Positions 1 through 10,285 of a stretch of 64,000 bases of DNA are shown piece by piece. The stretch comes from an uncultured Psychrobacter sp. (GTDB taxonomy: Bacteria; Pseudomonadota; Gammaproteobacteria; Pseudomonadales; Moraxellaceae): contig NZ_CANKZC010000006.1 in the NCBI RefSeq assembly GCF_947488565.1, positions 1-64,000 of the forward strand, written 5' to 3'. How positions within the stretch are numbered: position 1 is the first letter of the stretch; each line of letters begins with the position of its first letter. The position numbers and the translations under genes were made by a program. Under the pieces are notes generated by a model that was not told the DNA's origin, made no database searches, and worked only from the letters and a program-made list of their open reading frames with translations.

Positions 1-2
1 AT

Positions 3-20
3 TTTATTTAGCTAAATAAA
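3..20. repeat. 18-bp perfect palindrome
   Basis: Two 9-base arms (TTTATTTAG / CTAAATAAA) meet with no spacer. The palindrome lies about 75 bases downstream of the start site expected from the strong minus-strand promoter at 95-122, so it would be in that transcript's leader. A protein-binding site or an RNA stem are both possible; the sequence alone does not decide. Confidence 0.5.
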
Positions 21-94
21 TACTCCAAACTAAGGATTGATGTGTTCAGCGGTAAACCACTTCCCAATCACCCCTTCTCTTTCGACTGGGTGGC

Positions 95-122
95 ATTATA
101 CGCGCTTTTGATAAGGGGTCAA
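95..122 (-). promoter_or_regulatory. strong sigma-70 promoter of rRNA-operon type
   Basis: Read on the minus strand, a -35 box TTGACC (117-122) and a perfect -10 box TATAAT (95-100) are 16 bases apart. Upstream of the -35 is a very AT-rich stretch like an UP element (about 123-145). Directly after the -10 comes a GC-rich discriminator, GCCACCC. This combination is typical of stable-RNA P1 promoters under growth-rate and stringent control. It reads left, out of the window, and no coding region lies between it and base 1. An rRNA operon just outside the window is an inference. Confidence 0.85.
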
Positions 123-236
123 GTAAGAAATTAAGAATAATTTACCATTTCTTACTTTTATGTTTACTACAGTTCTTAATTTTCTTCAAAACTTTGTTAT
201 CAATTAATACTTTCTGTCATACAATACTTCATAAGA

Positions 237-264
237 AAGGAGCTTACCTTTCAGTAAACTCCTT
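237..264 (-). terminator. hairpin after pssA, possible weak terminator
   Basis: Arms at 237-247 and 254-264 pair over 11 bases with one mismatch around a 6-base loop, 23 bases past the pssA stop. On the minus strand the stem is followed only by TTCTTATG, so the U-tract is poor. It could end the rlmJ-pssA message or only protect its 3' end. Confidence 0.45.
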
Positions 265-286
265 ACTATAAAACATAAATGTAACT

Positions 287-1159
287 TTAACTTTTTGCTT
301 TTTCCTTAATTGTGGTGAAAATACCTGATAACGCATAGATGATACCGATGGCTAAGATACCAACAGGTATGTCATAGAGTACGATACTCATGACCAGCAC
401 TCCAAGGATAAGCACCACAAAAGGTACTTTCTTTTTATCAAATTCTTTAAAACTATAGTATTTGACGTTACTGACCATCAATAAACCGCAGATAACTACC
501 CAAGCGGCAAATAAGAACATAACAGCAGTATCATATTGTCCCACCCATTCATTATGATCGACAGCAACCATAACAGCAGACGTTACTAATATAGCGGCAA
601 GCGGACTTGCTAAACCAACAAAGTACTTTTTATCTACAATACCAACCTGCACGTTAAAACGTGCTAAACGGAATGCACCACAAGCCGTGAAAACGAACGC
701 ACAGCCTAGGCCAATGCGACCCAAAGGCTCTAAAGCAAAGCTATAAATCAAAATAGCCGGCGCAATGCCAAAAGCCAACATATCGGCAAGGGAGTCGTAC
801 TGCTCGCCAAAGGGACTTTGTGCATTGAGCATACGTGCAACCCGCCCATCAGCACCGTCAAGAATAGCGGATAAAAAGATGGCTAAAGATGCTTTATAAA
901 ACTCACCTTGAGTACTGGCTAAAATCGAGTAAAAACCAGATAATAGCGATAAAGTGGTAATCAAGTTGGGCGCTAAATAAACACCGCGACTGACCACAGG
1001 CTTACCTTCTGCAACTTCTGTTTCAATCACCTCAAAAGTCAGCCCATCGTAATTATCATTATCCGCCAAGCGAATATTGAATTCATGCTCATCAACAAAA
1101 GGTGGCTGAGTTGCGGCGCTGTCATTTAAACTATTGTGAGGCGATTGCTCAGTCGTCAT
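287..1159 (-). CDS. pssA: CDP-diacylglycerol--serine O-phosphatidyltransferase
   Basis: This inner-membrane enzyme transfers a phosphatidyl group from CDP-diacylglycerol to serine, giving phosphatidylserine, the precursor of phosphatidylethanolamine. The CDP-alcohol phosphotransferase signature is complete near residues 100-125: DGRVAR, eight residues, G, three residues, D, three residues, D. About eight hydrophobic segments follow an N-terminal polar stretch of roughly 60 residues. A longer frame opens at a TTG at 1180, but ATG 1159 has an AAGGA box 7 bases upstream, so I use 1159 (290 aa). It starts 10 bases after the rlmJ stop, so the two are probably cotranscribed and translationally linked. 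The long polar N-terminus is typical of the PssA2-like membrane form rather than the E. coli peripheral enzyme. Confidence 0.95.
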   Translation of the reverse strand: MTTEQSPHNSLNDSAATQPPFVDEHEFNIRLADNDNYDGLTFEVIETEVAEGKPVVSRGVYLAPNLITTLSLLSGFYSILASTQGEFYKASLAIFLSAILDGADGRVARMLNAQSPFGEQYDSLADMLAFGIAPAILIYSFALEPLGRIGLGCAFVFTACGAFRLARFNVQVGIVDKKYFVGLASPLAAILVTSAVMVAVDHNEWVGQYDTAVMFLFAAWVVICGLLMVSNVKYYSFKEFDKKKVPFVVLILGVLVMSIVLYDIPVGILAIGIIYALSGIFTTIKEKAKS

Positions 1160-1169
1160 ATTGATATCC

Positions 1170-2045
1170 TTATTCGCCAACTAACCAGCGTACATTGGTT
1201 GCACTATCAGGCGTCATATTTGGCGCATCAGCTACTTTTAAAGCAGGCTGTAAAAATCGTAATATTTCACGTGCATGATTATCAAACTGCCACGGCGGAT
1301 TGATAACGAGCAGCCCCGTACCATTGAGACCAACGGCGACATCATTTGGATAAATATTTAGCTCACAAACTAGCTGACGACGCATTTCAGTACGTTTTAG
1401 CTTTTTGTAGAACAGCTCTACCGCTTCAATATTTTTAATCGGGAACCATAGTGCATAAGTGCCTTGCGGCCATTTGTTATAAGCAGCAACTAGCAGATTG
1501 ATAAGGCGCGTGAAGTCTTTATGCTCTTGCTCATAAGGAGGGTCAAGGAAAATAAGTCCGCGGCGCTCGGCTGGTGGGATAACCGCTGTAATACCTTCAA
1601 ACGCATCACGATGATGGATACCAATTGGTAACTTATGTAATTGATAGTTCAACGCATCGTATTCAGAAGCTTTGGCTTCAAAGGCTTCACCGCGCACACC
1701 TGAGTCTGGGTTTTTTTCAACATGGTGAGCAACCCACCATGGCGACCCTGGATAGACTTTACTATCATAAGTAAATTTGGCTTGCTTGATACCTTCCACA
1801 TATTCTTTAACAGCAGTTGGGGCCTTTTCAATGTCCGCTTTTAGTAGAGCTTGAATACCGCCCTTGGCTTCACCTGTCTTACGCGCTTCTTCACTATTAA
1901 GTGAATACAGTCCTCGACCGCCATAAGCATCAAGCACATAAAAAGGTTTGTTTTTTTGACCCAGTTGATTAAGCAGTTGTACCAATAAAATGTGTTTGAC
2001 CACATCAGCAAAGTTACCAGCGTGGTAGGCGTGTTTATAGTTCAT
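1170..2045 (-). CDS. rlmJ: 23S rRNA (adenine(2030)-N6)-methyltransferase RlmJ
   Basis: RlmJ methylates N6 of A2030 in 23S rRNA with S-adenosylmethionine. The 291-residue protein matches the E. coli enzyme along its whole length: the N-terminal block HAGNFADVVKH, the SAM site DAYGGRG, the substrate-side LDPPYE motif near residue 168 (the NPPY/DPPY signature of N6-adenine methyltransferases), GTYALWFP and a C-terminal VINPPW. It is slightly longer than the E. coli protein (280 aa). It is the first gene of a leftward pair with pssA. The SD is a modest GAGA directly before ATG 2045. Confidence 0.95.
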   Translation of the reverse strand: MNYKHAYHAGNFADVVKHILLVQLLNQLGQKNKPFYVLDAYGGRGLYSLNSEEARKTGEAKGGIQALLKADIEKAPTAVKEYVEGIKQAKFTYDSKVYPGSPWWVAHHVEKNPDSGVRGEAFEAKASEYDALNYQLHKLPIGIHHRDAFEGITAVIPPAERRGLIFLDPPYEQEHKDFTRLINLLVAAYNKWPQGTYALWFPIKNIEAVELFYKKLKRTEMRRQLVCELNIYPNDVAVGLNGTGLLVINPPWQFDNHAREILRFLQPALKVADAPNMTPDSATNVRWLVGE

Positions 2046-2175
2046 AATCTCAAAAGTTTAAATAAGAAAAATTGCATCTATGGTAGCATAGGAAGCATAA
2101 AAGATAATGTGGTTTTGGTAAGCACTTTTAATAAAAGGGCTTTGAATGCCAGCTAATTGACAATAACGAGGTGAG

Positions 2176-2928
2176 ATGACTAAGATTATTAGCAACCTAA
2201 ATGTGACAAAGCTTGTGGTCAATCATCCGATAGGTCCTGATAATCCGCCGCAGCTTACGCCGTGTACTAATAAAACCAGCAATAAACGGCTTACCCAAGA
2301 TGTTTTGCAGATGACAAACTTTGCTGTCAATTGGGCGGATAAGCTGACCGATAGACAGTTAGATAAGTTTGTAACTGATGGCTGGATGGTGATAGATGGC
2401 GTGTTTGATCATTTGGCACTACAGGCTTTGCAAGCAGAGAGTGGTTTTGTTGACTATCGTGATGCTGAGCTGACCGCTGGTGTTCGGATTAGTGATATTC
2501 GCGGTGACCGTATTCGCTGGATCACTAAAAATTTCTTTGCTGGCTACTTTTATCTACAAAGTATCAATGCGCTTGCCACTTTATTCAATCAAAGCTTGTT
2601 TGCAGGTATTCGCCACAGTGAAGCACATTATGCCTGCTATCCGGTAGGTTTCGGTTATAAATGGCACAGTGACAACCCCGCCGGCCGTAATGAGCGCGTT
2701 ATCTCAGCAGTGTTTTATTTAAACGACGAATGGACAGCCAATGATGGCGGCGCGTTAGAAATTGTTGACAAACATGGTATACATCATAATGTCATGCCTG
2801 TTGCCAATCGTCTGGTCATATTTGACAGCGACCTGCAACATCAAGTACAAATCGCTCATCGGCAGCGCTATTCTATCGCGACGTGGATGCGCCGAGATGG
2901 TTTAGTGCCTTTTGTTGAAGAGGGTTAA
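2176..2928 (+). CDS. 2OG-Fe(II) oxygenase, prolyl-hydroxylase-like
   Basis: A 250-residue protein whose C-terminal two thirds form a 2-oxoglutarate/Fe(II) dioxygenase core. The iron ligands are visible as H-x-D in KWHSDNPAG (near residue 165) and a distal H in DLQHQVQ; the 2OG-binding Arg is in RQRYSIATW near the end. Spacing resembles the SM-20/EGL-9 and Ofd-type prolyl hydroxylase family. The first 45 residues look unstructured, and a second ATG at 2311 would remove them, but only ATG 2176 has an SD-like GAGGTGAG. Substrate is unknown; in Pseudomonas a relative hydroxylates EF-Tu, but I cannot claim that here. It is monocistronic, followed by a REP-like repeat before dapE. Confidence 0.8.
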   Translation: MTKIISNLNVTKLVVNHPIGPDNPPQLTPCTNKTSNKRLTQDVLQMTNFAVNWADKLTDRQLDKFVTDGWMVIDGVFDHLALQALQAESGFVDYRDAELTAGVRISDIRGDRIRWITKNFFAGYFYLQSINALATLFNQSLFAGIRHSEAHYACYPVGFGYKWHSDNPAGRNERVISAVFYLNDEWTANDGGALEIVDKHGIHHNVMPVANRLVIFDSDLQHQVQIAHRQRYSIATWMRRDGLVPFVEEG

Positions 2929-2942
2929 ATAAGCTATCTATT

Positions 2943-4240
<1,298 letters not shown>

Positions 4241-4257
4241 TTTTACCCCTCTAACAT

Positions 4258-4293
4258 AAAAAAGCGCTATCTGATTTAAAATAGCGCTTTTTT
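4258..4293. terminator. bidirectional rho-independent terminator
   Basis: A 13-base perfect stem (AAAAAAGCGCTAT at 4258-4270 with 4281-4293) closes a 10-base loop and is flanked by A and T tracts on both sides. It can end dapE from the left and the GyrI-like gene from the right. Confidence 0.9.
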
Positions 4294-4373
4294 TATCATT
4301 GTTCTTTATCAACTATAAATTAAACCTTTTAAATTATCTAATTTTTACTGACAGACAAGGTCATTTACTGGCT

Positions 4374-4913
4374 TTACTCAATCCCAATATATAAGTCCAC
4401 CTGCCCATACTCTAAATTACCACCAATATAATGCTCAAAATCGACCTTATAAGTGCGAGTATGCGCGCAATCTGGATTATGGAAATACTCCCAAGCTTTC
4501 TCCCAAGCGTTCATTACCGTATTAGGCATTCTACCTTCTTCAGAAAATACTAAATATTTACCGGCAGGAATAGTAACTGTCACCACATCGCTAGCATGGG
4601 CGGCACTAAGAATATTTTCAGCACTTAAAACATTGCGTTCTTCATCACTGCCTTCGCCTGCTGCTTGTGCATTTTCTACCTTCCAACTAGCGACCACATC
4701 GAAAGCGCCGACCAAATCTTCGCTCTCGTAGTTCTGATAAACCCCATAGATGTCTTCACCTTCAGCCAAATGGCTGACATGGTTTTGGTAGAACTTTTGC
4801 CATAAACGTCCTAATTTAGCCGTATCATGGCTGATTTCTGCGTTATTGGTGGTGCGAGTGCTAATGCCTTTGCAAACGATAGCATCAGCTAACTCGGTTA
4901 CTTGTGAAGTCAT
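4374..4913 (-). CDS. GyrI-like small-molecule-binding domain protein
   Basis: A soluble protein of 179 residues made of a single GyrI/AraC-type effector-binding fold. Typical pieces are the N-terminal GISTRT strand, the helix TAKLGRLWQKFYQ, YGVYQNYESED, the GKYLVFSEEGRMPNTVMNAW block and a final QVDLYIGIE strand. There is no DNA-binding domain, so it is a stand-alone effector-binding protein, as in AraC C-termini, SbmC/GyrI and integron-borne homologues. ATG 4913 has AGGAAA upstream and is preferred over an in-frame start at 4955. Ligand and role are not known. It lies 53 bases downstream of iscX on the same strand, so cotranscription is possible. Confidence 0.8.
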   Translation of the reverse strand: MTSQVTELADAIVCKGISTRTTNNAEISHDTAKLGRLWQKFYQNHVSHLAEGEDIYGVYQNYESEDLVGAFDVVASWKVENAQAAGEGSDEERNVLSAENILSAAHASDVVTVTIPAGKYLVFSEEGRMPNTVMNAWEKAWEYFHNPDCAHTRTYKVDFEHYIGGNLEYGQVDLYIGIE

Positions 4914-4966
4914 ATTGTTTCCTAATAAATGAAAAAGATCGTAAAAGCCTGTCACATAAACAAAGG

Positions 4967-5176
4967 TTAATCTGCCTCATCTATCCAATTCATTTGAATC
5001 GCTTCCAAGATACCTTCGTTTGACTTTTGTGGATCATCATCAAAGCCTTCAAGCTCAGTCACCCAGCGATGCAAGTCAGTAAATCGTATGTACTGCGGGT
5101 CAGTCTCTGGAAATTTTTCATAAAGCTCAATGGCAATGTCTAAGCTGTCGGTCCATTTTAGTTTTTGTGGGGTCAT
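4967..5176 (-). CDS. iscX: Fe-S cluster assembly protein IscX
   Basis: IscX (YfhJ) is a small acidic protein that binds the cysteine desulfurase IscS and iron and tunes Fe-S cluster assembly. The 69 residues match the family end to end: [19 protein letters not shown], the middle DLHRWV, the acidic patch GFDDDPQ and the terminal [17 protein letters not shown]. An AGAGG SD precedes ATG 5176. In many gammaproteobacteria iscX ends the isc operon; here no other isc gene is in the window, so it is detached. Confidence 0.95.
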   Translation of the reverse strand: MTPQKLKWTDSLDIAIELYEKFPETDPQYIRFTDLHRWVTELEGFDDDPQKSNEGILEAIQMNWIDEAD

Positions 5177-5404
5177 AATGGTGCCTCTTTATTATTAATT
5201 AAGCCTTGTATAGTAAGTTCAAAACAAAACGATTATAAATTTGAACGCGCTACTGGTATAAATTTTACTTGCGTGCTGTCATCTTTCGATGCTGCATAAA
5301 ATTCATCCCAGCAGCGCTACAACACTTTTAAAGTAATTCGACTATATCAGTGTTATGAACTATCCTAACAAACTTCAGCCTCTACTGTATAGATAGGCTT
5401 GGTT

Positions 5405-5941
5405 TTAACGACTTTCAGACTTAACTGCCACTTGGTGCTTATTCCAACTGGTAATCACGTCGCTCAATTGCTCATCTGCCATATCTAATACCTCAGGCAT
5501 ACACTTATTGCCATGTTTATCCTTTAGTAAAAATTTAGTCATACCAACGCCCATTAGCTGACTTTTGACAAAGAAGCGAGTTTCAAAGTAAATATATTTC
5601 TTATCCCAACCAACAAGCTCACTACTCACTGTCATCTTATCTAAGAATTTAATCTCTTTGAGGTAAACCATTTCTTGCATAGCGATAACCCAATTTAAGG
5701 GTTTGATACCTTTTTGATGAACACAGGTCATTAGCCAACGGGTGATATTGAGCTCAATAAAAGATAGGTAACGGTAATTTGGCAGATGATCGCGAAAGCC
5801 CATGTCATGTGGTAGCACCCGATACTGACGAGCAATTGGCGCGCTCAACATTTCAGTCGTTAATTTTTCACTAGAATTTTGCAGCTTAAGCTGTTTTTTG
5901 AGTAAGCTTGTCATAATAAAGAAGCGAATCAACATATTCAT
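5405..5941 (-). CDS. acyl-CoA thioesterase-like hotdog protein
   Basis: This 178-residue protein looks like a 4HBT_2 hotdog-fold thioesterase of the THEM6-like group. The block HDMGFRDHLPNYRYLSF replaces the usual D-x-x-G-H-x-N segment, then comes a long helix (IELNITRWLM), and the strands VYLKEIKFLDKMTVSSELVGWDKKYIYFETRF are characteristic. A basic, hydrophobic N-terminus (first 20 residues) could tether it to the membrane. The SD AGAGAG is 6 bases before ATG 5941. It is downstream of no obvious partner, and its substrate is unknown. Family assignment is from pattern recognition. Confidence 0.7.
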   Translation of the reverse strand: MNMLIRFFIMTSLLKKQLKLQNSSEKLTTEMLSAPIARQYRVLPHDMGFRDHLPNYRYLSFIELNITRWLMTCVHQKGIKPLNWVIAMQEMVYLKEIKFLDKMTVSSELVGWDKKYIYFETRFFVKSQLMGVGMTKFLLKDKHGNKCMPEVLDMADEQLSDVITSWNKHQVAVKSESR

Positions 5942-6023
5942 AAAAAACTCTCTTGACGTTTATACTGTGTTTTATAATTGGTTATCTTTTATATCTGAGA
6001 TAAAGGCATCATACCTTAACGCA

Positions 6024-6047
6024 AAAAAGTCACCTCAGTGACTTTTT
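6024..6047 (-). terminator. terminator of the pnt operon
   Basis: AAAAAGTCAC (6024-6033) pairs perfectly with 6038-6047 around a CTCA loop, and on the minus strand it runs into six Ts. It lies 24 bases after the pntB stop. Confidence 0.9.
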
Positions 6048-6070
6048 CGATAGATATATAGTGTTAAAGG

Positions 6071-7471
6071 TTAATGACCACCGCCATTGATACTACGAAC
6101 CATCTCTTCAACCATTTTTTTGGCATCACCAAAGATCATCATGGTTTTATCCATATAAAACAGACTGTTATCAAGTCCGGCATAGCCTGTGCTCATTGAG
6201 CGCTTAATAACCATAACCGTTTGCGCTTTAGTAACCTCTAGAATGGGCATACCAAAGATGGGCGAGCTTGGGTCTTCTTTTGCAGATGGATTGACCACGT
6301 CATTAGCCCCGATGACCAAGACCACATCGGTACTGGCAAAGTCGGAATTAATCTCATCCATCTCCAAGATATCATCATAAGGGACGTCCGCTTCTGCCAA
6401 TAGCACGTTCATATGACCTGGCATACGACCCGCGACTGGGTGAATGGCAAAGCGTACGTTAACGCCTTCTTCTTTAAGTAATTCATACATCTCTTTCACC
6501 GCATTTTGTGCCCGACCCTGCGCCATACCGTAGCCCGGTACGATAATGACGTCGCTGGCATTGGACATGAGAAATCCTGCATCTTCTGCCGAACCTGCTT
6601 TGTAGTTCTTTGGCGCGCCATCATCAGCGCCGCCTGCGACCGCTGCACTGCCCATACCACCAAATAATACGTTGAGTAACGAGCGGTTCATTGCCTTACA
6701 CATAATATAAGATAAAATTGCACCTGATGAACCAACGAGCGATCCCGCGATAATCAGCATCGAGTTGCCAAGGGTGAAACCAATTCCCGCTGCCGCCCAA
6801 CCTGAGAATGAGTTCAATAGTGACACAACGACTGGCATATCACCGCCACCGATTGGTGCAATCCACATCCAGCCAAAGATAACCGCAATCACGGCCATGG
6901 CATAAAATGCTGGTAATGAATCGGTGACGAAGTACACGCCACCAAAGCCAATCATCGCTATAAATAGCAAGGCTTGAACAGGTTTTACCCAGCCACCAGT
7001 GACTGTTTTTGCCCAGCTTTTTGCCGCAAGCTTACCAAAAGCAAAGACCGACGCTGAAAAGGTAATCGCACCGATAAAACAACCGATGAATAATTCGACA
7101 CGAGCAACTGCGCCATGCTGTTGTTCAGTATGCAGTACCGTTGCCAAAGCAATCGCGACTGCTGCCAAACCGACAAATGAGTGCATTAAAGCGACCGTTT
7201 CTGGCATTTGGGTCATGGCGACTGTTTTTGCTTTCCACATCCCGACAAGGGCACCCAAAACCATGGCGCCGATAATTAGCCAAAGCACAGGGCCTTCCGC
7301 TAAGAAGAATGTCGTTGCTACTGCAATTGCCATTGCTACCATACCAAAGCGGTTACCGCGAATGGCCGTTTTTGGGCTAGATAAACCACGCAGGGTTAAT
7401 ACAAAGAGGATAGCACCGACCAGGTAGAACCAATCTGCATTTGCCGCAATCATTGCTGAAAAATTATTCAT
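6071..7471 (-). CDS. pntB: NAD(P) transhydrogenase subunit beta
   Basis: PntB carries most of the proton channel and the NADP(H)-binding domain III of the membrane transhydrogenase, which makes NADPH from NADH at the cost of the proton gradient. The 466 residues show about nine hydrophobic segments up to residue 260, then domain [18 protein letters not shown] (Rossmann loop), [33 protein letters not shown] and [14 protein letters not shown], which are family hallmarks. Length equals the usual 460-480. Its ATG overlaps the pntAB stop by 4 bases (ATGA), with GGAGG as SD. It is the last gene of the leftward pntAA-pntAB-pntB operon. Confidence 0.97.
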   Translation of the reverse strand: MNNFSAMIAANADWFYLVGAILFVLTLRGLSSPKTAIRGNRFGMVAMAIAVATTFFLAEGPVLWLIIGAMVLGALVGMWKAKTVAMTQMPETVALMHSFVGLAAVAIALATVLHTEQQHGAVARVELFIGCFIGAITFSASVFAFGKLAAKSWAKTVTGGWVKPVQALLFIAMIGFGGVYFVTDSLPAFYAMAVIAVIFGWMWIAPIGGGDMPVVVSLLNSFSGWAAAGIGFTLGNSMLIIAGSLVGSSGAILSYIMCKAMNRSLLNVLFGGMGSAAVAGGADDGAPKNYKAGSAEDAGFLMSNASDVIIVPGYGMAQGRAQNAVKEMYELLKEEGVNVRFAIHPVAGRMPGHMNVLLAEADVPYDDILEMDEINSDFASTDVVLVIGANDVVNPSAKEDPSSPIFGMPILEVTKAQTVMVIKRSMSTGYAGLDNSLFYMDKTMMIFGDAKKMVEEMVRSINGGGH

Positions 7472-7857
7472 GCGTCGCCTCCATTTTCAGTTGCATTGAC
7501 GTCAACAGCAGGTGCTTTTTTTACTTTCGGCTTGAACATTGCCAGCATACGTTCAGTCACGGCAAAACCACCAAAGATATTAATACTGGCTAAAAATACG
7601 GCAAATGCACCAAGCAAGCTAGTTGGCGTAAACATCGAGCCATCAATTGTGACCGTCTGTAGCATTGCACCGACGATGACAATACTTGATAAGGCATTGG
7701 TGACTGCCATTAATGGTGTGTGTAATGCAGGCGTGACGCCCCAAACGACATAATATCCGACAAAAATAGCAAGCACGAATACGGTAAAAATCGCTACAAA
7801 CGGTGTGCTACCCATGGTGTCACCGACTTGCGCCGCAGCTAAACCAGTGGCAATCAT
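7468..7857 (-). CDS. pntAB: NAD(P) transhydrogenase subunit alpha part 2
   Basis: A 129-residue membrane protein with about four hydrophobic segments, equivalent to the C-terminal membrane part of E. coli PntA. The signatures [22 protein letters not shown] and the segment [14 protein letters not shown] are typical. It contributes helices to the proton channel together with PntB. GGAGGA precedes ATG 7857. That it is separate from pntAA shows the three-subunit architecture known from Rhodospirillum rubrum. Confidence 0.96.
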   Translation of the reverse strand: MIATGLAAAQVGDTMGSTPFVAIFTVFVLAIFVGYYVVWGVTPALHTPLMAVTNALSSIVIVGAMLQTVTIDGSMFTPTSLLGAFAVFLASINIFGGFAVTERMLAMFKPKVKKAPAVDVNATENGGDA

Positions 7858-7916
7858 CTTATCCTCCTAAAAATTTATTCATTACTGGCAAATGTATGAT
7901 GACGAATAGTCAAGAC

Positions 7917-9086
7917 TTAGCGTTTAGTAAGGCGTACCTGACTCTCATGCGTCACTGCCAGCGCACCCTGAATCTCATCTTCCATATCTAAGTTCAGTGC
8001 CAGCTTGTTTGATGCAGCATTGTCTGTCGCTTCCGTGGTTTCTTCAGAGGCAATTAAAGTCGTGATAAAATTGACCAAGTTATTGGCGTACAAGTCTGAC
8101 GACTGCGCCGCTAGCATCGATGGAATGTTGGCCGCACCGACGATACGCACGCCATTGGCAGTGGTAATGGTTTCATCTGGCACACTGCCTTCTACGTTAC
8201 CGCCTGTTCCAGCAGCCATATCAATCAGCACTGAGCCTGCCTTCATTTTGGCAAGTGTTGCTTGATGTACCAAACGCGGTGCTTGACGACCCGGAATTTG
8301 TGCAGTGGTGATGACGATATCGGCATTACTTAAGGCTTTGTCCACGACAGCTGCTTGATCTTTGATATACTGCTCTGAAGGTGTCCATGCATAACCACCT
8401 GTGGACTTAGCTGTCTCAGCTTCCTCTGCACTCATTGGTACATCCAGCCATTTGCCACCTAATGACTCTACTTGCTCACGAGCGGTCGGACGTAGATCAC
8501 TGGCTTCAACGACTGCCCCTAAGCGCTTGGCCGTCGCAATCGCTTGTAACCCTGCAACGCCGACGCCCAAGATCACAACTTTAGCGGGTTTTACTGTCCC
8601 CGCTGAGGTCATAAACATCGGAAACGGACGAGAGTATTCATTGGCGGCCAGCAGTACGGCTTTATACCCCGCAAGGTTGGCTTGTGATGACAAGACATCC
8701 ATATTTTGGGCGCGTGATAAGGTACGAGGTAATAGTTCCATCGCAAAGGCCGTTGCCCCTTTAGCAGCATAAACATCCAGCTGAGTATTACGGTAAGGAT
8801 CGAGCATACCAATGACGATCTGACCAGCCGTTAAATTATCTGTTAGTGCAGTTGGCAAATCGTTGACGGTGGTAATAATTTGAGACTGGCTCACAACCTC
8901 GGTGCCGCTATTGGCGATATCAGCACCCGCTGCTTGATATAACTCATCAGCATAATACACTGCTTGACCTGCACCTGACTGGATGACGACTTCAAACCCA
9001 AGTTTAATTAGCTTTTTGACCGCATCTGGGGTGAGCGCTACGCGGCTTTCGTGTGTAATATCTGCATTGATGACACCGATTTTCAT
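7917..9086 (-). CDS. pntAA: NAD(P) transhydrogenase subunit alpha part 1
   Basis: This is the soluble NAD(H)-binding domain I of transhydrogenase (389 aa), with no membrane helices. Recognisable are the N-terminal ESRVALTPDAVKKL, the hydrophobic MELLPRTLSRAQNMDVLSSQA stretch shared with alanine dehydrogenase, the dinucleotide-binding ILGVGVAGLQAIATAKRLGA with D in EASDLRP, and the mobile loop around GGYAW. It is first in the operon, with AAGGAG 6 bases before ATG 9086, and 59 bases separate it from pntAB. Confidence 0.97.
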   Translation of the reverse strand: MKIGVINADITHESRVALTPDAVKKLIKLGFEVVIQSGAGQAVYYADELYQAAGADIANSGTEVVSQSQIITTVNDLPTALTDNLTAGQIVIGMLDPYRNTQLDVYAAKGATAFAMELLPRTLSRAQNMDVLSSQANLAGYKAVLLAANEYSRPFPMFMTSAGTVKPAKVVILGVGVAGLQAIATAKRLGAVVEASDLRPTAREQVESLGGKWLDVPMSAEEAETAKSTGGYAWTPSEQYIKDQAAVVDKALSNADIVITTAQIPGRQAPRLVHQATLAKMKAGSVLIDMAAGTGGNVEGSVPDETITTANGVRIVGAANIPSMLAAQSSDLYANNLVNFITTLIASEETTEATDNAASNKLALNLDMEDEIQGALAVTHESQVRLTKR

Positions 9087-9391
9087 ACCGTCTCCTTACT
9101 CTGAATATGTTACTGACCTATGCACATATTATTTGCATAATGAGATGCATAGAGCAAAAATTTTGGTCAGCGCTTACATCAAATAGTTCAACCAATATTA
9201 TCAATATAATAAATGACCAGCTGCTTTCCATCATGTTTTTTTTATTATAGAGACATCGTTTGCTAACTTTCATTGTCTAATGATGACCCATAAGTAAATA
9301 AAAAGTTATGTATTTATACCATTTATATAATCTTTATTGTTATATTTGAAATTTTTATTTTTTTCGACCTCATAAATCACAAGGAATGACT
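9087..9391. other. divergent intergenic region pntAA / yaaA
   Basis: This 305-base AT-rich gap must hold the promoters of the leftward pnt operon and rightward yaaA. Apart from the two ribosome-binding sites (AAGGAG for pntAA, AAGGA for yaaA) I see only AT-rich sequence and no box pair good enough to call. Confidence 0.6.
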
Positions 9392-10192
9392 ATGTATTTT
9401 GTACTCTCCCCTGCCAAATCTTTGAATGAAAAAGATGATATTCCCGTAAATCTAGGCAATCATTACAGTCAGCCTGAGCTTATAGAACATTCGCAAGAGT
9501 TGATTAAAATACTAAAATCGAAAGAACCGATTGATTTGCAAGAACTGATGAGCATCTCTGACGATTTGGCACAACTGAATGCTGAGCGCAATCAACAATG
9601 GAGCTGGAGCAAAAATAAGCCATTTAATGATCAAAATGCAAAACCAGCAGGTTATTTATTTGATGGAGATGTCTATACGGGTCTCGATATGTATAACATG
9701 GATAAAGAAACGGCCATTTACGTCAATGAGCGTTTAGGCATTTTGTCAGGTCTTTATGGCGTATTAAAACCGCTGGATTTGATTCAGCCGTATCGCTTAG
9801 AGATGGGCACTAAGCTCAAAAATGAGCGCGGTGATAACCTATATGAATTTTGGGGCGAGGAGGTGTCTGATGTTATCAATGCACACATGGCAGATAGCGA
9901 TGACAAGGTATTGATAAACTTGGCCTCTAATGAATATTTTAAATCGGTAAAGAAAAAAGCGCTAAATGCTGAAATCATTACGCCACGATTTGAAGATGAA
10001 AAAAATGGCAATTATAAAGTGATTAGCTTTTATGCCAAAAAAGCCCGGGGATTGATGGTGAAATACGCGGCTGATAATAAACTGACCAAGGCTGAACAAT
10101 TAAAGGAGTTTGACTTAGCGGGATATTATTATGTCGATGAGCTGTCTGATGACAAGACATGGACGTTTAGAAGGGATGAGGCAAGTCAGTAA
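9392..10192 (+). CDS. yaaA: peroxide stress protein YaaA
   Basis: YaaA (DUF328/UPF0246) lowers intracellular free iron and protects DNA and proteins during hydrogen peroxide stress in E. coli, where OxyR induces it. The protein begins with the family signature MYFVLSPAKSLNE and keeps WSWSKNKPFNDQNAKPAG, LSGLYGVLKPLDLIQPYRLEMGT, INLASNEYFKSV and the C-terminal KARGLMVKYA. An earlier ATG (9386) lies directly on the AAGGA box; ATG 9392 has 6-base spacing and gives 266 aa, close to the usual 258. No OxyR site could be recognised upstream. Confidence 0.95.
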   Translation: MYFVLSPAKSLNEKDDIPVNLGNHYSQPELIEHSQELIKILKSKEPIDLQELMSISDDLAQLNAERNQQWSWSKNKPFNDQNAKPAGYLFDGDVYTGLDMYNMDKETAIYVNERLGILSGLYGVLKPLDLIQPYRLEMGTKLKNERGDNLYEFWGEEVSDVINAHMADSDDKVLINLASNEYFKSVKKKALNAEIITPRFEDEKNGNYKVISFYAKKARGLMVKYAADNKLTKAEQLKEFDLAGYYYVDELSDDKTWTFRRDEASQ

Positions 10193-10220
10193 TTTAAAAA
10201 ATATATCTGATCAGCTTAGA

Positions 10221-10254
10221 AAAACCCCGATAAGCTCTCGCCTATCGGGGTTTT
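10221..10254. terminator. rho-independent terminator, yaaA side
   Basis: AAAACCCCGATA (10221-10232) pairs perfectly with 10243-10254 and is flanked by A and T runs. It lies 29 bases after the yaaA stop, reads as a terminator rightward and may also act leftward. Confidence 0.9.
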
Positions 10255-10285
10255 ATTTGGGAAAACTGGACTAAAAACCTTCATT

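Noticed and set aside
6999..7427. 142-codon frame antisense to pntB
   Set aside because: It mirrors a strongly conserved coding region; long antisense frames are expected opposite such genes, and it has no SD or protein features.
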